A DNA stretch of 64,000 nucleotides from Trematomus loennbergii (taxonomy: Eukaryota; Chordata; Actinopteri; Perciformes; Nototheniidae): positions 186,001-250,000 of the forward strand of contig JAAOOA010000584.1 of NCBI GenBank assembly GCA_012861695.1. The letters are read 5' to 3'. Below, piece by piece: positions 32,182 to 44,000 of this stretch; within the stretch, counting starts at the first letter, position 1, and every line of letters begins with the position of its first letter. The notes beneath the pieces were generated by a model. The model worked only from the letters and a program-made list of their open reading frames with translations, ran no database searches and was not told where the DNA came from. A program made the translations under genes and the position numbers.

Positions 32182-35100
32182 ATGGGACACACTTTGCTCT
32201 GTCTATAGGTTTTTTCTGTGAGTACTTTTCCTGTTTTAATTGCCATTGATAAAACGTTTTAATGGCTGAGGTTAATATATATTTCTGTCAGTTTGATAAG
32301 TCTGATTTAGTTTCATACTTATTTCAGTTCTGAATTTACTTTACCGTGGACAAGCTCAAGGTAATTATACAATTTTCATACTTTTTGTTTACTCATTCTA
32401 GACAAATCTACCGATGTAACTCTCCAAACAACATCCGTTTGGTCAATGTATAATACTGTTTTGACAAAAAGAAAACACATTTTACTTTTTGTATCTTGTA
32501 AAGGAAGCAATATAAAACATTTTTTATTTATTTATGAGCCATGTTGATGTGAACACGCAGTTTGGACAAGTTCTAATATATAATCTGTGAATTATTATAA
32601 TGTTTTAACGTTTGAACAGCTCCACTGACGCTGTATAGGCTGGTGAAGTATACTGTACAATCCTGTGCTTTTTGTTATCACAAAATAATGAGTATTAAAA
32701 TAAGAATAAGAAGACAGGGATCAGTTTCTTACATCAAAGCATTTACATAAAGATAATACTTCACCAACAAACCTTGTTATACTTTATTACCTGTGACAAA
32801 TGGATTGTTTTCACATTGACAGTTTCTGAGAGTAAGTCATTTATTATCAGTTAACCTTTTTTGACTGTATATAAAAATAGTATTTTGGTTATTATATTTA
32901 AGTATACAGTTCACACTTAAATTTGTTTTTTACATACTGTATGCAGAAAATATGTAGGATCCAAGGAGTGCATGTAACCCACCAATTATACATCATAATG
33001 TTATCATTCTGTGAAATGTTGTTTTCCAACAGACAGACCTGAGGCTGTCCTCACTGTGTCTCCATCATGGCCGAGTCCTGGGCCTCAGTAACTCTGAACT
33101 GCAGCGTTGATCATCCGTCTGCTGGCTGGAGCTTCTACTGGTATAAGGCTGTTCCCAAACTGTCATACTACTCCTACAACTCCTACAGCTTCTACAGGTC
33201 CTACCACTCCTACGACTATGAGCTGCTACCTGGCAGCGAGAATGGGACTGACAGCATCTCTTCATCATTGATGGACAAACACACACAGCAGGATATGTGT
33301 GCAGAGCAGGAAGAGGAGATCCAGTGTTTTACAGTGGGCATAGCAAACCTAAGTTTGTCTGGTCTGGAGGTCAGTATGTTCTTCCTTTTTCTTTCTTTCT
33401 GTAGTTTGTTCCACCATTAGGCCAACATGTCTTTATCAAAGTTTGCCTGGTCTTGAGGTTTGTTTTGACTTTTCCATTATTGCTAAATGGAACAAAGTCA
33501 CTTATTTTGGGAACTTTTCTTTTACCAGCATCAGGTCATAGTTCAGTTTTCAAACCTTTCTCTAAAACAGAATGATGATTGACTGATTCATCTTCTGGAC
33601 TTGACTGAATTTGAACACAATAATCTCTTTTCATCCTGACACATGAGTTGTTGTTCGCCATGGTTCAAACCTTAGACTTTGTCAATCCAAAACCTAATAA
33701 TATAAGGCTTCTACAATACATTAGATATAAGTGGTAAGTGTTTTCTTTATTTTTTTAGTTTGGAATATGTTTTAAGATATTTATCTGCTGGTTAAAAAGT
33801 TTAAGACATAAACAATACATATAATTAAACACATTTGTAGTGTGAGATTGAGGCACTGGTACTTTGACTTTTGTTTTCCTCCTACTTTAGTTTGTTCCCA
33901 TTTGTTTTTTCAGGGTCAATTAAGTGGCAGTTTTGCCATGCCAATGCATTGTCTTTTTCAGTCTGCATGGTTTAAATGTCCACTGTTTGTGTTTTTCAGA
34001 ATTGAATTCAGCAGCGTTTCTCAGAGTGAGTCCTGGCAGTGTGCAGCACTTCACCAAAACGTCTGTGTCACTGAGCTGTGAGGGAAACTCCACTGAGTGG
34101 AGAGTGATGAGGTTTATGAAATCTGACTACCTTCTTCACTGTTCTTTCTGGGGGACAATGACTGGATCCACATGCACAATAACCAGCAGCTGGGTTAGTG
34201 GAGTGTTCTTATTATGTTGTTTTGAAATGTGAAGGTGACAAGCATTAGCCAACTGTCTCTTCAAATTAGTAAAACTTCATAAAAAAGGCTAATTTGCGAA
34301 GTGATTTCCAGGGGTACTTCTCTCAAAGATCAAAGATAATATTCTGTGTTTTAATGTTCTTATACATCTACCTGACATTTCAGCTTCTGCCAGACTAGGC
34401 CAGTTGAGCATAAACATATTAAATCTGCAAAAGCTGATGACTCTGTCAAAGCCTTTATATTCTTTGATTTATTTTCAGATTATGAAATGATCCTGGTGAG
34501 TCCTGTCCGTCCTGTGGCTGAGGGACGTTCTGTCACTCTTAGCTGCAAGTTCAAGACAGGAACTGTTCTTTATAATGTGGATTTCTATAAAGATGACAAA
34601 CTCATCCAGAACGATACCAGGAAGGAGCTGAACATCTCTGCAGTGTCAAAGTCAGACGAAGGCTTTTATAAATGTAAACAGAGAGATTCAGCAGATGGTA
34701 GGACGTCACCAGAGAGTTGGTTCTCAGTCAAATGTAAGTATGATTTAAAAACCCTTCCTTTTTTGTAAACTGTGTTACAGTCTGAGATAAAGAAAGCTTA
34801 GTTTCATCTGAATTAAACTGTGTTTGTTTAAGAGAGAAATGTTTTATGAAGTTAATCTATAACAGGAACGTTTAATATAAATAAATATTAATAAAGATTA
34901 CTTATAATAGCAGCGTCCGGGCCTGGAAAAGCCTCTCAATTTCCCATTCTTCTGATCGTTGGGCTGCTTGGTAGAGTTGTACTGATTATTCTCCTGCTGC
35001 TGTTCCTGTATTTATACAGAAAGTCAAAAGGTGAGATCATTTTCTTCTGATATCAGATTGACTCTAATGTAACCACATTACTGTTTTAACAGTAGAACAC

Positions 35101-35989
35101 TTTGCAAAACATCATAACATAGCAGCAAATGTCTTCTTTTTTTTAACAGATTCATGCTGTATCAGGTTGGTACAACGCTCTATTTTATTTTATTATGAAC
35201 ATGACAGCAGTGATATGTTCCTTTATAAATCCACTTCATTTACTACATGTGTTTTGCCCACCAGATCTCAGAGCACCAATCAGGGCCCTGCTACAGACCA
35301 CATGATCAACCAGGATGAAATGCAAACATGCCACAATATTCTACTCTCCTCCATGGTCAGCCATTGTCCGGTTTGATAATATGATTTATTTTAACTTTTG
35401 GCCTTAATTGTGATTAAAATGTGGCTTGATTCTCACTTCTCTGTAGGTGATCGTTGTTTCTATGAAACAATAGGAGGGCCTGTAGAAGCTGGAAATGGTA
35501 CAGTATCTGTGTTTAACATGGAGTAATACAAATACTACTGCAGTGGCCAGCAGTGTCTAAATAAAGTCCAGGAATTGTCCTTTGATACATTATTTTAATC
35601 CTTCTAACAGGTGCCAGTAATGAACCAGAAGAGAGCCTTTACTCAAATGTGGCTGCAGGTAATGTCAAGTACAAACACTTTTATACATATACACATGAAT
35701 ATACTAAAGTCTTGTATAATGTGCTGTGCTGCTTGCCAGTTTCAGCAATGAGCAAATCCACCAAAAAGCTTTTACACTTTTGTGCATTGTTATACAGCAT
35801 GTTGTTTTCCAGTAATGTCTTGGTTTAATGATATATTATTTAAAATATCATAATTATTAAATGGCAAATGTAAATATGTTCACACACAAATGAATTGGCA
35901 TTAACATACATTGTTTTTCAAAAATAGACAGTATGAGCAGAAATGACCCAATGATAATAACTTATTTTGGTTTTCTTCCAGATCAATAA
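32182..35989 (+). CDS. Unit E: three-domain Fc-receptor-like gene, tail A (frame broken as written)
   Basis: Exons: signal peptide 32182-32217, with an in-frame TAG at 32206-32208 after MGHTLLCL and one base missing; signal peptide 2 32328-32360; D1 absent; D2 33033-33369, enlarged by a Ser-Tyr-rich insertion; D3 34000-about 34210, cut by a deletion that removes its donor and second cysteine; D4 34479-34733, intact; TM 34914-35030, intact but with a Gly-to-Arg change (LLGRVV); tail 35150-35165, 35265-35355 (one A lost before YSTL), 35447-35497 (YETI), 35611-35658 (YSNV) and 35982-35989 (stop TAA 35987-35989). The D3 deletion and leader stop look like real inactivation. The Arg in the membrane segment is unusual in this array. 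Confidence 0.7.
34479..34733 (+). CDS. Ig D4 exon of unit E (intact)
   Basis: 255 nt, begins YEMILVSPVRP. Nearly identical to D4 of A, F and H. Confidence 0.8.
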
Positions 35990-36826
35990 AGACATCCTCA
36001 TGGACAGAACCAATGGAGCGGATAAAAACATGAAAAACAACATCCTTGTTTCAGCAATTGAGTGTATTTGCTGCTTTTGTGTAAATAGCGCAGTGCCTTT
36101 AAAAAAAAAGCCTTTCTAGGAACATGTTGAATGCTTTGCAATTCAACTGTACTTACTTTCTGTGTACTTATATTTAGTGTAAAACATTGTACTACCACCT
36201 TATCTGTTAAATGTCTGATTCAGATAATGTGGCTCGAACCTTGTTGTACATTGAGTGATATTAGAGCCACATACTAATATATGCAGTATTGACACATGCT
36301 TTAGCACTGTAGATGCACACAGTGGACACACAAATATTTATTAATAAAACCCAAATGCAATTATACCTGCATGTACTGTTCAGTGAATGATTCTTACTAG
36401 ATGCTACCACAGGGTGCCCACAAATTATCTAATGCCTTGAATTTATCTGCTTAAGTAGTCTCTTGCAAAAGCCAAAACATCTGAAGTCACAGCACCACCA
36501 ATAGGTCAAACAAGCTTTTCAGATTCAAAGGAACTGAAGCACACACCTTTTGTACAATGTATTTGTTTTCTTTCAGTTATTTAGGGCCCGTTTTTTGTTT
36601 TTTATTTATAAAAATAAAATAACTTGGTTTATCTCATCTAATTTTTTAATAATACAAATGTTCTGTATTGTTTGAAGCAGATTAACCAAAATAACTAAGA
36701 ACATGATGGAATTTCTCATACGCTTGTCACCAATAGAAAAACATCAACCCACAAATCTTATCTTTATTGCATGATTTCAATGCAATCAAAGCAGTAAAGC
36801 CTGTCCAGGAAGAAAACAAGGCAGAA
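35990..36826 (+). other. 3'UTR and downstream flank of unit E
   Basis: Conserved 3' flank with AATAAA at 36343-36348. No gene seen. Confidence 0.6.
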
Positions 36827-36864
36827 CGCGTGCGTGCGTGCGTGCGTGCGTGTGTGCATGCGTG
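36827..36864. repeat. (GCGT)n microsatellite at the E/F boundary
   Basis: Short tetranucleotide tract in the place of the TG tracts at the other unit boundaries, followed by the same GGCACTAGTGCATTTTGAG segment. Confidence 0.9.
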
Positions 36865-37061
36865 GCACTAGTGCATTTTGAGTGAGTGAGAGCGAGCGCA
36901 CCCGTTACGGGGATTTTTGTTGTTAGCATCTGGTGCTAACTCAGAGCTAACGGACATTCGAAGCTGTTTCTACAACAAGGAGAGGGAGAGCTCTCGCCTG
37001 TCAGACTGAGAGGCTGATAACTACAGCTCCGTGAGGTAAAGGACTCTCTGAGGGTTTAGAT

Positions 37062-37494
37062 CCGGGGTCGGCAACCTTATTCATATGAAGTGCCATTAAA
37101 AAAAAAAATTCTGATCAGTGTGCCGAAGATCGTGAATTGTCAACGGGGGGGGGGTGAAGAGCTTGACGCTTGTGAACTGTCAACAGGAGGGCGGGGAAGC
37201 AGTTTGTGGACCTCTTTCACCTGTCAGCGCAACTTATATGATGCCATTTAAACACATTTAAATAATTGTTTAAACGCCTTAATAATAATGACGACCGTCC
37301 GTTCTGTGATTCTCCAGAACACACAGATGGCCAGTCCGCGCCTGTGTAGCATATGTTAAAGAGAGCGGGGCTGCATTGCGTGCATGGCTTCCTTCTGCAG
37401 GTAACGGGGAGACGCGCTCTGGCGGCGGTCTCGTTCAGGATCCGAAAATAAAATTTAAATATTTGTTCCACTTATTTATTCCACTTATTCCTAG
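37062..37494. mobile_element. hAT-type element, 3'-truncated copy
   Basis: Begins CCGGGGTCGGCAACC after GTTTAGAT (37054-37061). It breaks off after TTATTCCTAGTGT, where it is joined to the unit F flank near ATTCCGAGTGATTAG, so the right end is missing. Confidence 0.8.
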
Positions 37495-38243
37495 TGTATT
37501 CCGAGTGATTAGTAAAATATGCATAAATAAAAGAAAGAATGTTAACTAGGTAACATAAGATAAGATAAAGATAGGAGAGAGGAGGGACTGAGGTGTTAAT
37601 AAATAAACAAGTTTAAATTATTTGTTATTGTTTGTGATCAAGGATTTTAGATTATTTAAATATATACAGTTCTGTTTCATGAGTGTTTAGTGCTGTATCC
37701 ATAAATCCCTTAATTTCCCCTCAAAGTGTGTGTAAACGTTACAAACAATATGCTGTATGTAGAGAGATGGAAGAAGGGAATCTACTGACGCACTACTGCA
37801 AACATTAGTTTGTCCAATTTATGTAAGTATGTTTTACTGAGGATATTTATTTTACTTTTTCTCCAGTCACTGTGCAGTTATAATAGAATATTTATTTCGA
37901 TATATGGCCACAGGTGGTGTCAAACTACTTTATCTGATACTTTACCTACTCTACACAAATAGTCCTTCTGAAGTCTGGCAGCAGGGTCTGATGTCATGTA
38001 ACTCCTAACTAATAACTAAACAATTGACTGCTTACGGTTCACTTCCTTAGCTTAGCACTGATGCATGGAAGTGGAAGCTTTCAATGTTGACTACCCACCA
38101 CATTTAAAACTACACAGCTACTGAAGTGTCGTGGTATTATTTATTTCGACCATTTTTATGGAATTAACATAATCTTTGTTCGACTGTGGATCAAATGTTG
38201 CACCTAGAAAAAACATTTTCTGTATTCAAATGATTGCTTTATT
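37495..38243 (+). promoter_or_regulatory. 5' flank of unit F, distal part
   Basis: Conserved flank, interrupted at 38244 by a Helentron-like element. The proximal part with the ETS/RUNX-like block (near 40597, one base missing) and TATA-like box resumes at 40483 and runs to 41046. Confidence 0.5.
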
Positions 38244-39251
38244 TAGTGGGAATGCTGATACAGCATTCCAACTATATGTTATTCTACGGACAAAATTATT
38301 ATTATTCCGCCGGAATTTTGCACCTCTTCTCCTCCTGCATTCAACATCGCAGAAACTCCGTTCAAACATCAAAACGTTCAGCTCGGTCGGGAATCAATGG
38401 CTATTACTTTTATCATTCATAACTTTCATAATTCCAGAGATACATCCCATAATTCATCACATTTTTAACCATTGAAGTCAATGGAGAAAATCTTCAGACT
38501 TGAACAATCTTCATGCGACTTCAACTGCTAACTGTTCATTCATACTTTCACTCAGAAACCTCATTCCAACTTTAAATGTTACACATCTTTCTGACATTAT
38601 TCGTGTAACACAACTTTTAAATTTGATTCTTACTTTAGAGAATTAAACATTGTTCAGACCTTGGTAAAGAGGCTTTCTTCAGAATTTAACATTAACTAGA
38701 GTGCGTGATGTCACAGCTAGAGTGTAGGAAATCTTGAAATTTGCCTTCATACATTTTTTTAAAACTGCCATAATTCCCAAACCCTACATTCCTGAGACAT
38801 AATTGTTCATGAAAAACGTAGGAAAACATCTCGTAGCTTGAAAAATGACAAATAATTAAACAAAATGCCTCTTGAGAGCATGAAGTGACAAAGACTATCA
38901 ACATTCTCCATTAAAACCCATTGTAATTTCAGGCTGATATTTCCTCACAGCAGCAGCCGCACACCTTTAGTTAAACTGACAAAAAGGCCACATTATTAAC
39001 CCGAAAGTACACAAAAATTACACTTCAGATACTCAACTTCCTTGACATGCTTACGTTTTGAAATTTCACAGATATCTGTTATGGTTCTTCCACAAAACGT
39101 TCACATGTAAGAGGTTTGTCTCTCATTCAGAACAATGCAAACCTTTGATCTCTACAGAGCTCGTTAGCTCAACTATAAACACCTGTGTAATGGAACACGA
39201 TGATGTCATCACTCCAACTGACAGCAGTCAGTTCTAACTGTTCATTTCATA

Positions 39252-39253
<2 letters not shown>

Positions 39254-39331
<78 letters not shown>

Positions 39332-39349
39332 CTCTCTCACACACACCAC

Positions 39350-39391
<42 letters not shown>

Positions 39392-39424
39392 AACACACAG
39401 ACACACACACTCTCTCTCTCTCTC
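39254..39424. repeat. (CA)n/(CT)n microsatellite inside the Helentron-like element
   Basis: About 75 bp of CA, then alternating CT and CA blocks. The open frame across it is an artefact. Confidence 0.95.
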
Positions 39425-39436
39425 AACACACAATGT

Positions 39437-40260
39437 TCCAAACGGCCCAAAACTTCACAGGTTTGGTAACGATGCAGCCATCAACGCATCTAAGCGTATT
39501 ATGGGGTGTCATCAAATGCCGTTGCCATGGCGACAGACACTCGCCATGAAACACGATGTGCTGTAAGTCCAATCGTCCCCCAATCTTCACTTGTATATCA
39601 CCGGTCCATGCCTCAACAGCTCTACGCCAAATTGAAATCTCACCATATGCCATTTCCATGGAAACGCATCCCTCGCCAAAAACACGATGTCCCTTTAACT
39701 CCTATGAAAATTTTCAAAAAGTGCTCAAAATTCACATGTGTGCTAACAGTCCAGCGTGAAGACATCTACGAGACAGTTTGAGATTTCTTCAAATGCCGTT
39801 GCCATGGCAACACAATGCTCGCCATGACACACGGTTTTCAAATAACTTCAGTGAAAATGCTTCAAACGGCCCAAAACTTCACAGGTTTGGTAACGATGCA
39901 GCCATCAACGCATCTAAGCGTATTATGGGGTGTCATCAAATGCCGTTGCCATGGCGACAGACCACTCGCCATGAAGCACGATGTCGCTGTAAGTCCAATG
40001 GAACGGTCCGATCGTCCCCAAACTTCGCTTGTATATCACCGGTCAGCCCTCAACAGCTCTACGTCAATTATGGGTTTCTTCAAATGCCGTTGCCATGGCA
40101 ACACAATGCTCGCCATGAAACACGGTTTTCTCATAACTTCAGTGAAAATGCTCCAAACGCCCAAACTTCACAGGTTTGGTAACGATGCAGCCATCAACAT
40201 CTAAGCGTATTATGGGGTCATCAAATGCCGTTGCATGGCGACAGATCATTCACCATCAAG
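39437..40260. repeat. Tandem block repeat inside the Helentron-like element
   Basis: The segment CAAATGCCGTTGCCATGGC occurs at about 39514, 39790, 39935 and 40078, with a decayed copy near 40221. A longer block starting ACTTCACAGGTTTGGTAACG repeats at about 39450, 39875 and 40167. Block spacing alternates, so this is a higher-order minisatellite. Confidence 0.8.
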
Positions 40261-41046
40261 TTAGTTCAAAAGTTTGCAGTTCAAATATTCTGCTGCTTTT
40301 CCAAGCCTTTTTACTTTCTTTTCTTCACTCATCACACATTCAAGCCCCCAGTTTCATGTATCATTTCAATCTAAATTCTTCACTTTCTTCTTACACATTA
40401 CATTTCAGCATAGCAGTTTAGCGTCAGCTTTTCAGCATAACGCATTCCCACTAGCAATTTCTTCAGGAATTGCATTCTCTAGTTACTAATGATATAGATA
40501 TGAAATGTTGCTCCCTTAAAGTAGATAGAGTCTATATCGAGAGGGGCTGGACTTTGTCTCTCTTCACGTTCACTTCTGGTAAAGAGACTATCAGAGCTTC
40601 CTGTGGGTGAGGTTGTTTCTAAACTTAACTTGAATTCCTCATAACACTCCATCACTGCGTTTCAACTATTTGGTTAAAGGTGTTACACACATTTTCATAT
40701 GAAATATTGGTGAGAAGGCCCATGAATTATAAAGTGAGAATGACGCCTGCAATTGTATCTCCTTCTTAAAACTGTATGCACTTTATTTTTTCTAAGACTT
40801 TATGCAGCAGCCTTTGGATAAGCATCAATCATTACTGACCATTTGTGAAGAATCACGAGCCCACAGGATGATCTTATCTACATCAGGAAGGATATGAAGT
40901 TAGAACACAACTTCCGTTTCCAATATTACATTGCATTTGTTTCTCTGTAGTTCCTGATTGCTCTTCATATGCTGCAGTTTCAGTCTTTTTATTTGCACAA
41001 AGTAGAAGAATTTCTCAGAAGCAGATTATCAGTGTTGGATCTGAAG

Positions 41047-44000
41047 ATGGACACACTTTGCTCTGTCTACGGGGTTTTTTCTGTGAGTACTTTTCCTGTT
41101 TTAATTGCCATTGATAAAACATTTTAAATGCCTGAGGTTAATATATATTTCTGTCAGTTTGATAATGTCTGATTTAGTTTCATACTTATTTCAGTTCTGT
41201 ATTTACTTTACCGTGGACAAGCTCAAGGTAATTATACAATTTTCATACTTTTTGTTTACTCATTCTAGACAAATCTACCGATGTAACTCTCCAAACAACA
41301 TCCGTTTGGTCAATGTATAATACTGTTTTTGACAAAAAGAAAACACATTTTACTTTTTGCATCTTGTAAAGGAAAGCAATAAAATTATTAATGTTCAGGT
41401 AGTTATCAAAGTAATACCACCATGACAAGTTCAATAAAACATTTGTTATTTATTTATGAGCCATGTTGATGTGAACACGCAGTTTGGACAGTTCTATATA
41501 TAATCTGTATACAGTATACAGTATACTGTACAATCCTGTGCTTTTCGTTATCACAAATAATGAGTATTAAAATAAGAATAAGAAGACAGGAATCAGTTTC
41601 TTACATCAAAGCATTTACATAAAGATAATACTTCACCAACAAACCTTGTTATACTTTATTACCTGTGACAAATGGATTGTTTTCACATTGACAGTTTCTG
41701 AGAGTAAGTCATTTATCAGTTAACTTTTTTTACTGTATATACAAATAGTATTTTGGTTATTATATTTAAGTACAGTTCACACTTACATTTGTTTTTTACA
41801 TACTGTATGCAGAAAATATGTAGGATCCAAGGAGTGCATGTAACCCACCAATTATACATCATAATGTTATCATTCTGTGAAATGTTGTTTTCCAACAGAC
41901 AGACCTAGGCTGTCCTCACTGTGTCTCCATCATGGCCGAGTCCTGGAGCCTCAGTAACTCTGAACTGCAGGTTGATCATCCTTCTGCTGGCTGGAGCTTC
42001 TACTGGTATAAGGCTGTTCCCAAAAGTCAGCAACTCCTACAGCTATGAGCTGCTACCTGGCAGCGAGAATGGGACTGAACAGCATCTCTTCATCATTGAT
42101 GGACAAACACACACAGCAGGATATATGTGCAAGCAGGAAGAGAGGATCCAGTGTTTACAGTTGGCAGAGTAAACCTAAGTTTGTCTGGTCTGGAGGTCAG
42201 TATGTTCTTCCTTTTTCTTTCTTTCTGTAGTTTGTTACACCATTAGGCCAACAAATGTCTTTATCAAAGTTTGCCTGGTCTTGAGGTTTGTTTTGACTTT
42301 TCCATTATTGCAAAATGGAACAAAGTCACTTATTTTGGGAACTTTTCTTTTACACCAGCATCAGGTCATAGTTCAGTTTTCAAAACCTTTCTCTAAAACA
42401 GAATGATGATTGACTGATTCATCTTCTGGACTTGACTGAATTTGAACACAAAATAATCTCTTTTCATCCTGACACATGAGTTGTTGTTCGCCATGGTTCA
42501 AACCTTAGACTTTGTAAATCCAAAACCTAATAATATAAGGCTTCTACAATACATTAGATATAACTGGTAAGTGTTTTCTTTTTTTTTTTTAGTTTGGAAT
42601 ATTTTAAGATATTTATCTGCTGGTTAAATAGTTTAAGACATAAACAATACATATAATTAAACACATTTGTAGTGTGAGATTGAGGCACTGGTACTTTCAC
42701 TTTTGTTTTCCTCCTACTTTAGTTTGTTCCCGTTTGTTTTTTCAGGGTCAATTAAGTGGCAGTTTTGCCATACCAATGCATTGTCTTTTTCAGTCTGCAT
42801 GGTTTAAATGTCCACTCTTTGTGTGTTTCAGATTTGAATTCAGCAGCGTCTCTCACAGTGAGTCCTGACAGTGTGCAGCACTTCACCAACGTCTGTGTCA
42901 CTGAGCTGTGAGGGAACTCCACTGAGTGGAGAGTGAGGAGGTTTACGAAATCATACCTTTATCCTGTTCTTCCTGGGGGACAATGACTGGATCCACATGC
43001 ACAATAACCAGCAGCGGGTTAGTGGAGTGTTCTGGTGTGAGTCTGAAACCGGACAGTTCAGTAATGCAGTCAACATCACCATAGATGGTGAGTTTTAATT
43101 ATTTTAAATGTTTGTTTGAATCCAAGGAGTGCATGTAACCCACGAATTATACATCATAATGTTATCATTCTGTGAAATGTTGTTTTCCAACAGACAGACC
43201 TGAGGCTGTCCTCACTGTGTCTCCATCATGGCCGAGTCCTGGAACCTCAGTAACTCTGAACTGCAGGGTTGATCATCCTTCTGCTGGCTGGAGCTTCTAC
43301 TGGTATAAGGCTGTTCCCCAAAAGTCAGACTACTCCTACAGCTATGAGCTGCTACCTGGCAGCGAGAATGGGACTGAACAGCATCTCTTCATCATTGATG
43401 GACAAACACACACAGCAGGATATATGTGCAGAGCAGGAAGAGGAGATCCAGTGTATTACAGTTGGCACAGCAAACCTAAGTTTGTCTGGTCTGGGTCAGT
43501 ATGTTCTTTCTTTTTCTTTCTTTCTGTAGTTTGTGCCACCATTAGGCCAACAAATGTCTTTATCAAAGTTTGCCTGGTCTTGAGGTTTGTTTTGACTTTT
43601 CCATTATTGCAAAATGGAACAAAGTCACTTATTTTGGGAACTTTTCTTTTACACCAGCATCAGGTCACAGTTCAGTTTTCAAAACCTTTCTCTAAAACAG
43701 AATGATGATTGACTGATTCATCTTCTGGACTTGACTGAATTTGAACACAAAATAATCTCTTTTCATCCTGACACATGAGTTGTTGTTCGCCATGGTTCAA
43801 ACCTTAGACTTTGTCAATCCAAAACCTAATAATATAAGGCTTCTACAATACATTAGATATAACTGGTAAGTGTTTTTTTATTTTTTTAGTTTGGAATATT
43901 GTTTAAGATATGTATCTGCTGGTTAAATAGTTTAAGACATAAACAATACATATAATTAAACACATTTGTAGTGTGAGATTGAGGCACTGGTACTTTCACT

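Larger units (their letters stand above)
38244..40482. mobile_element. Helentron/Helitron2-like non-autonomous element
   Basis: Inserted between two T residues of the unit F flank; the empty site TTTATTACTAATG is seen in B, D and H. The 5' end TAGTGGGAATGC is complementary to GCATTCCCACTA at 40442-40453, which is set back from the 3' end, i.e. an asymmetric inverted repeat. That is followed by a small hairpin (GCAATT...AATTGC, 40454-40473) and the terminus ATTCTCTAG. A 5' subterminal palindrome GGAATGCTGATACAGCATTCC spans 38250-38270. The centre has a (CA)n/(CT)n tract and tandem blocks. These features match non-autonomous Helentrons. No Rep/helicase frame is present. Confidence 0.7.

Noticed and set aside
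38176..38475. A 99-residue frame at the start of the Helentron-like element
   Set aside because: It begins in the receptor flank and runs into the transposon; no Rep or helicase motif.
39437..40260. Regularly spaced blocks that could suggest a CRISPR-like array
   Set aside because: The blocks are long, unequally spaced and mutually similar throughout, inside a eukaryotic Helentron-like element; a minisatellite explains them.
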